Source: Bacteroidota bacterium
GTDB lineage: Bacteria; Bacteroidota; Bacteroidia; Bacteroidales; FEN-979
DNA length: 64,000 nt
Reading direction: 5' to 3'
Assembly (NCBI GenBank): GCA_026391735.1
Contig: JAPLDL010000021.1
Location: 1-64,000 of the forward strand
This document shows, piece by piece, positions 55,501 to 62,727 of this stretch (its first letter is position 1; each line of letters opens with the position of its first letter). The position numbers and the translations under genes are program-made. The notes below the pieces were generated by a model. That model did not search any database. It was not told where the DNA came from and was given only the letters and a program-made list of their open reading frames with translations.

Positions 55501-58368
55501 GCTGGCAACCAGGATATCACGCTTACCTATAAAAACCCTTATGGTTGTGCTCCCATTCATGATGTGATATATGGTGTAAGGATACACCCACTGCCATTGC
55601 CTTCTATCGGTGGTGCGACTTCTGCATGTTACGGCTCGACCGGAAATCATTATACGACCCAGGAGGGCAAAACAAATTACACCTGGACGATCAGTTCCGG
55701 GGGAATTATCTCTTCGGGGCAGGGGACCGACACAATACATGTTACATGGAACTCTACCGGTCTTCATGAGATCACAGTGAACTATCTTGATTCAAATTTA
55801 TGTATGGCACCCGTCCCGGCTTCCATATCTGTAATGGTTAATCCAATACCTGCCCCGGGCATTTCGGGACCATCTTCAGCCTGTTCAGGTTTAACGGTTG
55901 TGTATTCCACCCAGCTTGCAATGACCGGATATACCTGGAGTGTTTCTTCCGGGGGCACAATTTTGTCGGGAATGGGGACTTCTGCAATCAGTGTGAAATG
56001 GAACCAGGCGGGACCGGGTTTTGTTTCAGTGAATTATGCCAATAGTTCAGGTTGCTATGCCATGAATCCTTTCGTCCTCAATGTTACCGTTAATCCTTCG
56101 CCTGCGCCGTCCGTCAGCGGGGCCGGGAGCCTTTGCATGAATTCCTCTGCCACCTATGTGACCCAATCCGGTATGAATAATTATTCATGGACTGTTTCAA
56201 CAGGAGGAACTATTGTTTCAGGCAGCGGATCACCTTCGGTCCTGGTGAACTGGAATTCAAGCGGAGACCAGAATGTTTCCCTCACCTGCATTAATACTTT
56301 TGGCTGTGGAACAATACAACCGGTGGTAAAACCAGTCAGGGTGCATCCTCTTCCTCTTCCCGTTATTAATGGCCCTTCCGACATATGTTGTTATTCCTCC
56401 AACCAGGTATATGTTACGCAGCATGGAAAGACAGCTTATCATTGGACTATAAGCAGCGGTGGTATTATAAATTCAGGCCAGGGATCAGACTCCATCCATG
56501 TTACCTGGAATTCTGCAGGGATTCAACACCTTACTATAACCTTTATCGATTCAAACGGTTGTAACCCTGTTCAACCCGCTTCATATTCTGTCACTGTCAA
56601 TCCCCTGCCAAGCCCTTCAATCACGGGCTCTTCTTCTGTATGCGAAGGGGTGACGGGTAACGTCTACAGCACCCAGGCAGGAATGAGCAACTACCTGTGG
56701 AATATATCATCAGGCGGAACAATACTGTCTGGTGCCGGGACCGAAGCGATCCAGGTGCGATGGGATTCGGCCGGAGCAAGGTTTGTCTCGGTAAACTACA
56801 GCAACTCCCACGGTTGTTTTGCCCTGGCCCCTTTCATTAAAGCCGTTACGGTTCATCCATTGCCGGTCCCCACAATAACCGGCTCCGACAGCCTCTGCAT
56901 GAATGCAACAGGAGTATATTCAACAGAAAGCGGTATGCACAACTACCAATGGACCATCTCGCCGGGGGGAAGCACCGTAACCGGGCTGGGAACAAATACC
57001 ATCTATGTTACATGGACAACGGCCGGCCCGCGAACAGTTTCAGTCAACTATATGAACGAGAACAATTGTATGGCAACCTCTCCTGTCGTTTTTCATGTTG
57101 ATGTTTTTTCCCTTCCTGTTCCGGCTATCACCGGCAACAGCTCTGTTTGTGCAAATTCCGAGGCTGAAATTTATACTACCGAAAGCGGGATGTTCAATTA
57201 TGTTTGGAATGTTTCTGCAGGAGGCACGATAACGTCCGGCCAGGGTACAGACTCAATAGTCATCAGTTGGGGAGCCTCAGGTAATGCCAGCATTTCGGTA
57301 ACATATGCAACACCAAAGGGATGTAATCCCGTTTCACCTGCTGTAATACCTGTGATAATTAACCCACGGCCAATTATAAGCATCTCGGGAAGCATTATGG
57401 TTTGCCTGAACTCAGGTACCAGGACCTACTCCACCCAGCCAGGCCAGCAGAATTATACATGGAATATTTCACCAGCCGACACCATACTGAACGGCCAGGG
57501 TACGGCTTCAGTAACTGTTCAATGGGCTGCTCCGGGTAACCAATGGATTTCGGTTAACTATTCAAGCCCGTCGGGCTGTGAAGGTTCTGCACCCGACACT
57601 CTCCAGGTTTTGGTAAACCCAATTCCAGAACCTGCTTCTTCCATTTCCGGACCATCGATCCTGTGTGCACCTGCATCATGGCAGGAGTATTCGGTTGCTC
57701 CGATCTCCAATGCAAGCGGATACTACTGGACTATCCCTGCCGGTGCGGTATTCCAGGGCAGTTCCGGCAGTAATGTAATTCATATTTCTTATCTTCCCGG
57801 GGCCCAGTCTGGTGAAATAACGGTTTACGGAACGAATAGTTGCGGTAATGGATCTCCATCAAGTCTTTTCGTTACCGTCAATCCTACTCCTCCCCAGCCA
57901 GGAATTACTCTGGGGCAGGACAATACACTTTTGTCCAACTCGGTTTATGGTAACCAATGGTACCTGAATAACCAGCCTTTACAAGGCGATACAATCAATA
58001 GTCTCCATGTTCTTTTGACAGGCAGTTATTTCACTATTGTTACACTGAATAACTGTGTTTCCGACACTTCAAATATAAAATTCGTAATTGCCGTCGGTGT
58101 GCATGAAAACGATAATCCATCTATTGTTGAAGTTCATCCGAATCCCACTGATGGTTTTCTTATCCTGAACTTTACAAGTCCTCATGAAAGAAACTTTACG
58201 GTCACACTTTTTAATGAACTGGGCCAGCCGATTTATCATGCCGAAAAGATCATTCCAAAGGGAGAATCCTCCTTGGTCCTTGACATCGGTAATGTTTATC
58301 CCGGCCCAGTTCTGTTGGTCATCCAGTCATCAGACCAGATTATCAGGAAGAAGATCATAAAGAATTAG
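52504..58368 (+). CDS. Large secreted T9SS protein: NodB-like domain, cohesin-like domain, 14 PKD-like repeats
   Basis: A 1954-residue secreted protein. Residues 1-22 are a signal peptide. Residues 50-330 resemble a NodB/polysaccharide-deacetylase fold (FAFSMEEDDGGVD at the acidic site, WGVLDHGLTSGG for the His). Residues 455-600 resemble a cohesin-type domain (HTLVLPVLIDSG, CYQRIEYDPSVMTFISG). Residues 601-1800 contain 14 tandem PKD-like units of about 84 residues, each with a Cys near the start and one near the end and the core Y-x-W-x-I-S-x-G-G-x-I. The last 80 residues are a type A T9SS sorting domain (VEVHPNPTDGF, then KKIIKN). It is probably exported through T9SS and displayed on the cell surface; the enzymatic role of the first domain is uncertain. 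Confidence 0.85.
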   Translation: MKRIIVCWFCLFIYFLCGSSVAQSFDSLQNIRITVTFIAAPSVYNVSKAPLRFNKLFAFSMEEDDGGVDIYSYAYPFLNGGTVAGTTYPGLKYTDGCGNDQKFKMSASVFPFVSVGSDLVDCHDPATPYSALNTTWPELIDMYRQNWGVLDHGLTSGGGGTPSYEVARNTSYMKLKMLSATDGGPDEKIFVNPNGGEIYSDYAWAQGYTICYREGYPFADPSLNVSGPFPHQNIGMHRTNSYEAFNLSNLVDIMANTSTGGAHKWGVTFTHAVNNSNYGYSFATFQNHMNYIANTYGKNGLDNILMTSEEEVIDYLMVRDSIHINTQLSGNVLTISFNGPLTDKYRFYNSTLLLSADQTISSITTQGVRSSSFNGQGLLNGMVNISWNGHYTVPPEVNAETWVSKTESSHSQEDANVAMDYILMVAPGPAQHNFRIRLCQVSGLVLPSAFCANRNAPVCRIPDQGGCPGHTLVLPVLIDSGLNITGCYQRIEYDPSVMTFISGAAGKPAILSGMTITDQPVGGSSSLHKILVSWTGSAPQSLTVHDTLVRLTFSYISGNASVTFNTSSNSGIDCRYTDEGGNPMYQYPPSDYYFNGNITNARLVAPGSASGPSSLCQGTTGNMYNVPLVAGAVSYEWNFPSGFTISQGAGTDTVVVTAGPDAVSGTVTVRAVNVCNDNPLSPPLAVTMKSRPVPVISGATTTCAMSAGMPYSTDAGMTDYVWTVSSGGNIVSGQGTKDIAINWNTPGAQTVSLVYRGANGCLATVPSVRNVTVHPIPLPSITGIDTACRTGTYTFSTDPGNQSYQWQVSPSGIIVSGSSTSVINVMWSDEGPQWISLNYSNAFGCQALSPVIKNIFIRPIAEPVIAGPDSLCEGTIGTGYTTLSGMIDYSWTIPSGGTIVSGAGTPSIFVNWNNPGIHQVLLNYSPPGGCAATNPDILPVHIHARPLPHINGPDSLCKGSAGILFYTESGMNNYLWTISAGGTILSGAGTDSIMTGWPAAGNQDITLTYKNPYGCAPIHDVIYGVRIHPLPLPSIGGATSACYGSTGNHYTTQEGKTNYTWTISSGGIISSGQGTDTIHVTWNSTGLHEITVNYLDSNLCMAPVPASISVMVNPIPAPGISGPSSACSGLTVVYSTQLAMTGYTWSVSSGGTILSGMGTSAISVKWNQAGPGFVSVNYANSSGCYAMNPFVLNVTVNPSPAPSVSGAGSLCMNSSATYVTQSGMNNYSWTVSTGGTIVSGSGSPSVLVNWNSSGDQNVSLTCINTFGCGTIQPVVKPVRVHPLPLPVINGPSDICCYSSNQVYVTQHGKTAYHWTISSGGIINSGQGSDSIHVTWNSAGIQHLTITFIDSNGCNPVQPASYSVTVNPLPSPSITGSSSVCEGVTGNVYSTQAGMSNYLWNISSGGTILSGAGTEAIQVRWDSAGARFVSVNYSNSHGCFALAPFIKAVTVHPLPVPTITGSDSLCMNATGVYSTESGMHNYQWTISPGGSTVTGLGTNTIYVTWTTAGPRTVSVNYMNENNCMATSPVVFHVDVFSLPVPAITGNSSVCANSEAEIYTTESGMFNYVWNVSAGGTITSGQGTDSIVISWGASGNASISVTYATPKGCNPVSPAVIPVIINPRPIISISGSIMVCLNSGTRTYSTQPGQQNYTWNISPADTILNGQGTASVTVQWAAPGNQWISVNYSSPSGCEGSAPDTLQVLVNPIPEPASSISGPSILCAPASWQEYSVAPISNASGYYWTIPAGAVFQGSSGSNVIHISYLPGAQSGEITVYGTNSCGNGSPSSLFVTVNPTPPQPGITLGQDNTLLSNSVYGNQWYLNNQPLQGDTINSLHVLLTGSYFTIVTLNNCVSDTSNIKFVIAVGVHENDNPSIVEVHPNPTDGFLILNFTSPHERNFTVTLFNELGQPIYHAEKIIPKGESSLVLDIGNVYPGPVLLVIQSSDQIIRKKIIKN
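54304..57906 (+). repeat. 14 tandem coding repeats of about 255 bases (PKD-like domains)
   Basis: Each repeat encodes a unit running from a Gly-x-x-x-x-Cys opening to an N-P-x-P-x-P-x-I ending, with SGGxIxSGxGTxxIxVxW in the middle. The units have clearly diverged at both DNA and protein level (perhaps 40-60 percent identity by eye), so expansion is not recent. The first and last units are the most diverged. Confidence 0.88.
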
Positions 58369-58380
58369 GAATGGCCCGTC

Positions 58381-61302
58381 TTATCTAATGATCACTATTT
58401 TTCTTGTAAACAGATAACTACCCGATTTAATAACAAGGTTATAGGTTCCCGCCTCAGCATGTGAAAGGTCTACCTGGTATTCATTCTGGTCTTTCAACTC
58501 CTTTTTGAGCAGCAACTTTCCATTCATGTCATTCACTTCAACATTCAGAATTACATTTTTGCCTTCGGCTGGAACGATGTTGAAGATACCTTGATTTGGG
58601 TTCGGATAAATCATCACCTTTCCATCCCCGGTTTCGCTGATTCCCGAACTTGATTTTGCCTGGGTAAGTGATACAGTAACCGGTGTTACACTTGTTGCTG
58701 TCACCGAGATATGGTTCAAACGTGCAATGTTGCGCGGGTTTGCAGTGAAATTTGCAATAATTGTACCATTCCCGCTTCCGGAGGCAGTAACGGTACACCA
58801 GCTGCTGTCGCTTTGAGCAGACCAGGTTGTATTGGAAGTTACAGTATAATCAACACTGCCGGCGGGAGCTGCCACATTCTGGTTAGCCGGACTTACCGAA
58901 AGTGTGGGTGTTGCGCCAGCCTGGGAAACGGTGACAACAACAGGACCTATTCCGCTTCCCATTGTGGAGATATGAGCAACACGGGGTACTGCATCATTGT
59001 TTGCAGTATATGTTGCCGCAATTATGCCATTCCCAATGCCTGAAGGAGTGACGGTACACCAGTTTGCATCACATGACACAATCCAGCCAACATTTGAGAC
59101 CACGCTGAAGTCGGTGGCACCTGCATCTGCAGTCACATCGCGGTTGGGAGGTGTAACAATTAGTTGAGGCGTTTGTCCTTCCTGGGTAACGGTCACACTG
59201 ACTGAAGGGGCCCAAATACCATCGACAGTTATCGTCGCAACCCTTGATTGAATGCTTGTATTTTCAGTGAATGTCGCAAATATCGTATCATTTCCGCTTC
59301 CTGCAGGCGTTGTGGTGCACCACGGTGAATCACTGGAAACAACCCAATTCAGATTACTGCTTACCAGGAAATTGGTTATTCCTGCAGCTGTGGTCACAGT
59401 CCGATCGGGAGGATAGACTGATAAATTCGGCTGGGCTGTGGAGAAGCTGAGAACATCGCCATTTGTAATTCCATCGGGGTTGACCCCCACTGCACGGTAA
59501 TAATAAACCGTATTTGGCGACAACCCGCTTAGCGTCCTGGCTACAGGCAGTGGCGATATCCCCGAACCCAGAGTGTCGGATGTTGTTGTATCGCTAAGGT
59601 TCTGAGGAGAATTCCCCCAGATATAATACCCGGTGGCTGCTGATGCGTTGGGGTTAACTGTGCCATTGAGGGTCGCCGCCACTCCCTCAACGCCTGAGGC
59701 TGACATGGTTGTCACTGCTGGAGGAAAAATAAATTTAAAGGAAGCTATCCTGGTCTTGCGACTACCTCCGTTACCAATATATTCGTCGGTAAACCAGAAA
59801 GTTTTATCGTCGGAAGGATCAACCGACATCAGGGAATAATCGCCCCAGCGGTTTCCACCTGTTTGAGAATGCTGCCCGTTGATAATAGTATCTTCAGCAA
59901 TATCAAGGGTGTTGTTTCCCTGAATGTAGGCCATCGGGCTTTGTCCGCAATACCTTACAGACGGGTAAGTATTGGTGCTGGAGACAGAATATCCAAGAGA
60001 TATCGTATTATTTCCATTCAGCATAATGCTGCCCATCCATCTGCTGTCTGAATCAGGGGCATACGTCCCCTGCTGCCTGATCGACCAGGGTCCATTGGTC
60101 CTGCGAAGTTCATACCAGCGGATCCCGGCATGATTCGTAGTTCCTATTTTTACAGTATGACAGCACAAAATGGTCTGATATGATCCAAAGTTGCGGTATT
60201 GAGGCACATTCATGATAACCTGGGGGATGGCATCAACTTTCTGGACCGTTCCTTTCTGCGAAATATTATCCCAGTTAGTACCGAAATTGCTGTTGAATGG
60301 CTCAACATCAATCTGTTGAACCCTGTTGAATGTTGAGTTGCTCAAGGTATTCCAATCCACGGAAAGTTCATAGATCCAAAGCTGGTCGGTACCGCCGCCA
60401 AAAGCATCGTCATTGAATGCGATATACAAGCCCGGCGAGCCTGCAGGCGCAAATGCACCGTCATTATCAACCGGAGGGACACACATAAAACCATCGCTTG
60501 ATGAAGGCCTCCAGGTGTCCTTAAAGCCAATCATCTTGGCTGTTCCCCCTACAAGCATCTGGTCCCGCTGGAACACATAGGTATCAATGCTTCCCCCGTT
60601 ATTGTCTCCCATATAGTATCCGTCACGCCAAACGCTGAATTTGGGATAATCGGGGAAATATGCAACCTGGAAGGAATAGCATTGATACGAACCGGTAGGG
60701 TCATTTGTTGCCGACACCGCCATCATCATATAGTCGATTGAGCCCGAAACGGAAAATTCACAAACCAGCCAGCGGTCTGCCTGTTCATCATATAATGTGA
60801 TCGGATCCCCATCATTGTAATTTGAGCCGGGAACTCCCCCGAAAATCAGATTGATATTCGTTGGACCGGCCACCAGTGTTCCATTCTTGGTATAAATTGA
60901 ATACACACAGTTAATGGTCTGCAGGAAATGGTTCGGACCCGCCGTACCATTGCAATCCGGCGGAAAATAAGGCGACGATTGTCCGTCAATGTTCACTGAA
61001 GGAGCCAATGGATTATGGACACTTCCCATAACTTTTTGCCAGGCTGCATCATACCCCTTCGGAAGGGCTGTCGCGGCGTAGGGATAGCTGCGTTTTCCAA
61101 GGCCTTCATTAAGCTCTTTTTTGGCTCGCTGGGCCATAGCTTTCCAATCCGAAGCAGACATTACAGGGAGATCCCTCAATGGTTTGCTGAGACCCAGGTA
61201 AGTTCCGGTTCCAATAATACTTGGTCTTGCAGGTATATTCTGGGAAACTGATGTCATAGCAGCCAGGAGTGCAAATAACAAAATACATTTTCGTAAAGTC
61301 AT
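58381..61302 (-). CDS. Secreted T9SS protein with beta-propeller-like body, Fn3-like and three BACON domains
   Basis: A 973-residue secreted protein. Residues 1-21 are a signal peptide (LLFALLAAMTSVSQ). Residues 100-540 form a large beta-rich region with aromatic Trp/Asp/Gly motifs (ADRWLVCEFSVSGSIDYM, WWGDYSL-like RWGDYSLMSVDPSDD, FWFTDEYIG), reminiscent of a propeller. Residues 541-635 look like an Fn3 domain (TLNGTVNPNASAATGYYIWG). Three BACON repeats follow (about 637-895; each has a form like SSNLNWVVSSDSPWCTTTPAGSGN in part). The C-terminus is a type A T9SS domain (VMIYPNPNQGIFNI). BACON domains are thought to bind carbohydrate or mucin. It converges on the PKD-repeat gene, 12 bases between stops. 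Confidence 0.85.
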   Translation of the reverse strand: MTLRKCILLFALLAAMTSVSQNIPARPSIIGTGTYLGLSKPLRDLPVMSASDWKAMAQRAKKELNEGLGKRSYPYAATALPKGYDAAWQKVMGSVHNPLAPSVNIDGQSSPYFPPDCNGTAGPNHFLQTINCVYSIYTKNGTLVAGPTNINLIFGGVPGSNYNDGDPITLYDEQADRWLVCEFSVSGSIDYMMMAVSATNDPTGSYQCYSFQVAYFPDYPKFSVWRDGYYMGDNNGGSIDTYVFQRDQMLVGGTAKMIGFKDTWRPSSSDGFMCVPPVDNDGAFAPAGSPGLYIAFNDDAFGGGTDQLWIYELSVDWNTLSNSTFNRVQQIDVEPFNSNFGTNWDNISQKGTVQKVDAIPQVIMNVPQYRNFGSYQTILCCHTVKIGTTNHAGIRWYELRRTNGPWSIRQQGTYAPDSDSRWMGSIMLNGNNTISLGYSVSSTNTYPSVRYCGQSPMAYIQGNNTLDIAEDTIINGQHSQTGGNRWGDYSLMSVDPSDDKTFWFTDEYIGNGGSRKTRIASFKFIFPPAVTTMSASGVEGVAATLNGTVNPNASAATGYYIWGNSPQNLSDTTTSDTLGSGISPLPVARTLSGLSPNTVYYYRAVGVNPDGITNGDVLSFSTAQPNLSVYPPDRTVTTAAGITNFLVSSNLNWVVSSDSPWCTTTPAGSGNDTIFATFTENTSIQSRVATITVDGIWAPSVSVTVTQEGQTPQLIVTPPNRDVTADAGATDFSVVSNVGWIVSCDANWCTVTPSGIGNGIIAATYTANNDAVPRVAHISTMGSGIGPVVVTVSQAGATPTLSVSPANQNVAAPAGSVDYTVTSNTTWSAQSDSSWCTVTASGSGNGTIIANFTANPRNIARLNHISVTATSVTPVTVSLTQAKSSSGISETGDGKVMIYPNPNQGIFNIVPAEGKNVILNVEVNDMNGKLLLKKELKDQNEYQVDLSHAEAGTYNLVIKSGSYLFTRKIVIIR

Positions 61303-61321
61303 TACTATCGTTTTGGGATGC

Positions 61322-61329
61322 CAAAAGTA
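61322..61329 (-). promoter_or_regulatory. Bacteroidota -7 element (TACTTTTG, minus strand)
   Basis: A perfect TAnnTTTG match on the minus strand 19 bases before the ATG of the BACON-repeat T9SS gene. It is back to back with the promoter of the DUF3078 gene. Confidence 0.5.
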
Positions 61330-61364
61330 ATCATAAATGCAGTTTCATATTTAGAATGTAGTGG

Positions 61365-61396
61365 TTTGCTATTGAATAAATCATTTTATATTTTTG
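61365..61396 (+). promoter_or_regulatory. Bacteroidota promoter (TTTG, 20 bases, TATTTTTG) of the DUF3078 gene
   Basis: TTTG at 61365-61368 and TATTTTTG at 61389-61396 are separated by 20 bases, the full phylum consensus. The ATG follows 22 bases after the -7 element. Confidence 0.65.
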
Positions 61397-61418
61397 CTGG
61401 AGTCAAATATTTAAACCT

Positions 61419-62363
61419 ATGAGAACATTTACCTTGCTCCTTCTGTTCCTGGCTTTGACCGGGATACTTTTTGCTCAGGACATCAAAACTGTTGCCTCTG
61501 GCCTTGATAAGGCTAAAAACGAAGCCCCTCCTGACACAGCTAAACACCACTGGTTGATCAGCGGGTTTGGTTCCCTCACTGTTAACCAGGCCGCATTTTC
61601 CAATTGGGCTGCAGGCGGGACAAATTCCCTTGGCGTATCCAGCATGCTCAGCCTGAGGATCCGATATTCGAAAAACAAACATGCATGGTCAAACTTTCTC
61701 GATCTTGGTTACGGTTTTCAGTATCTCGGCCCAATTGAACATGCCAAATACAATAAAACCGATGATAAAATAGAATATACCACTGCATATAGTTATCAGA
61801 TTCATCCTAACAAGAAATGGTTCCTGACTGTCCTTGCGAATTTCCGCTCCCAGTTCTCACCAGGATATAATTATCCGAATGACAGTGTCCCTATTTCTGC
61901 TTTCATGGCTCCGGGTTATGTCGTTGTAGGTCCAGGTATCACCTACCGGCCGGCAAATTTCTTTACCCTGTATGTATCACCCGCCTCGGGCCGATTCACA
62001 TTTGTTTTGAATGACACTCTGTCAAAACAGGGAGCCTTCGGGGTAGAAAAAGGGAAGAAAATGAGAGCTGAAATGGGCCCCTTTGTCAGGACCGAACTGA
62101 ACAAGGATTTGGCCAAGAATATCAATATCACGACATCGCTTGAATTGTTCACCGATTACTTTCATAGTTTCGGGTGCATCGACGTCAACTGGAATGTATT
62201 GTTCACTCTCAAAGTCAACAAATGGCTGGCTACCATCATAAATTGCCAGGTTATTTATGATGATGACACGATGATCCAAACCAATCCTCCTGAACCTGCA
62301 ACCGGTCCCCGTACGCAGCTCAAGGAAACAATAGGCGTGGGCTTATCCTATAAATTCCATTAA
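61419..62363 (+). CDS. DUF3078 family outer-membrane-type protein
   Basis: A 314-residue exported protein. Residues 1-19 are a signal peptide (TLLLLFLALTGILFAQ). The mature part starts with a helical linker (KTVASGLDKAKNE), then WLISGFGSLTVNQAAFSNWAAGGTNSLG, a signature of the Bacteroidota DUF3078 family, and continues as amphipathic strands ending YKFH, as expected for an outer membrane barrel. The role is unknown. It is driven by a strong-looking promoter and is not obviously part of an operon. Confidence 0.85.
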   Translation: MRTFTLLLLFLALTGILFAQDIKTVASGLDKAKNEAPPDTAKHHWLISGFGSLTVNQAAFSNWAAGGTNSLGVSSMLSLRIRYSKNKHAWSNFLDLGYGFQYLGPIEHAKYNKTDDKIEYTTAYSYQIHPNKKWFLTVLANFRSQFSPGYNYPNDSVPISAFMAPGYVVVGPGITYRPANFFTLYVSPASGRFTFVLNDTLSKQGAFGVEKGKKMRAEMGPFVRTELNKDLAKNINITTSLELFTDYFHSFGCIDVNWNVLFTLKVNKWLATIINCQVIYDDDTMIQTNPPEPATGPRTQLKETIGVGLSYKFH

Positions 62364-62404
62364 CCATGCCGACTGACGATTTCCGGCTGGCTCTGAAAAT
62401 TTAA

Positions 62405-62412
62405 TACCTTTG
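62405..62412 (+). promoter_or_regulatory. Bacteroidota -7 element (TACCTTTG)
   Basis: A perfect TAnnTTTG match 35 bases before the ATG of the small tail-anchored protein gene. Confidence 0.5.
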
Positions 62413-62447
62413 ACGACATTATCTGCAATCAATAAAATCGACAACCC

Positions 62448-62723
62448 ATGGCCCATCACGATTTATATGACGATCACAGTTTGACCCACGAGGAACTGAA
62501 ATACAGGGAACACACCGAAAGGGCAGCCCATTTCATTAAAATTGACCTCTTCCGCTCTGCAAGGGAGGAATTCAAAGCGGCTCTTGAATACAGGCCGGGA
62601 GATGAACAATGTCTGTCGGGAATCTCTCAAATGAACGACAATATTCAAAGAGATAAAAAAGTTGTTTTTGTGGTTGTACCTGTCGTGATTGCAATTATTG
62701 CAGCCATCGCAATATTTAACTGA
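62448..62723 (+). CDS. Small TPR-like, tail-anchored protein
   Basis: A 91-residue protein. Residues 14-62 look like one and a half helical TPR-type repeats (AAHFIKIDLFRSAREEFKAALEYRPGDEQCLSGISQ, read in parts, is a good TPR-like unit). Residues 71-90 are a single C-terminal membrane helix (VVFVVVPVVIAIIAAIAIF) after a Lys-rich stop, so it should be tail anchored with the repeat in the cytoplasm. The promoter element upstream and coding-like composition support it. Its stop is 4 bases before that of the convergent hybrid kinase. Confidence 0.8.
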   Translation: MAHHDLYDDHSLTHEELKYREHTERAAHFIKIDLFRSAREEFKAALEYRPGDEQCLSGISQMNDNIQRDKKVVFVVVPVVIAIIAAIAIFN

Positions 62724-62727
62724 CAAA

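Noticed and set aside
54304-57906. Regular DNA repeats that might be a CRISPR array
   Set aside because: The units are about 255 bases, diverged and in one continuous reading frame encoding PKD-like domains; there are no short identical repeats with spacers.
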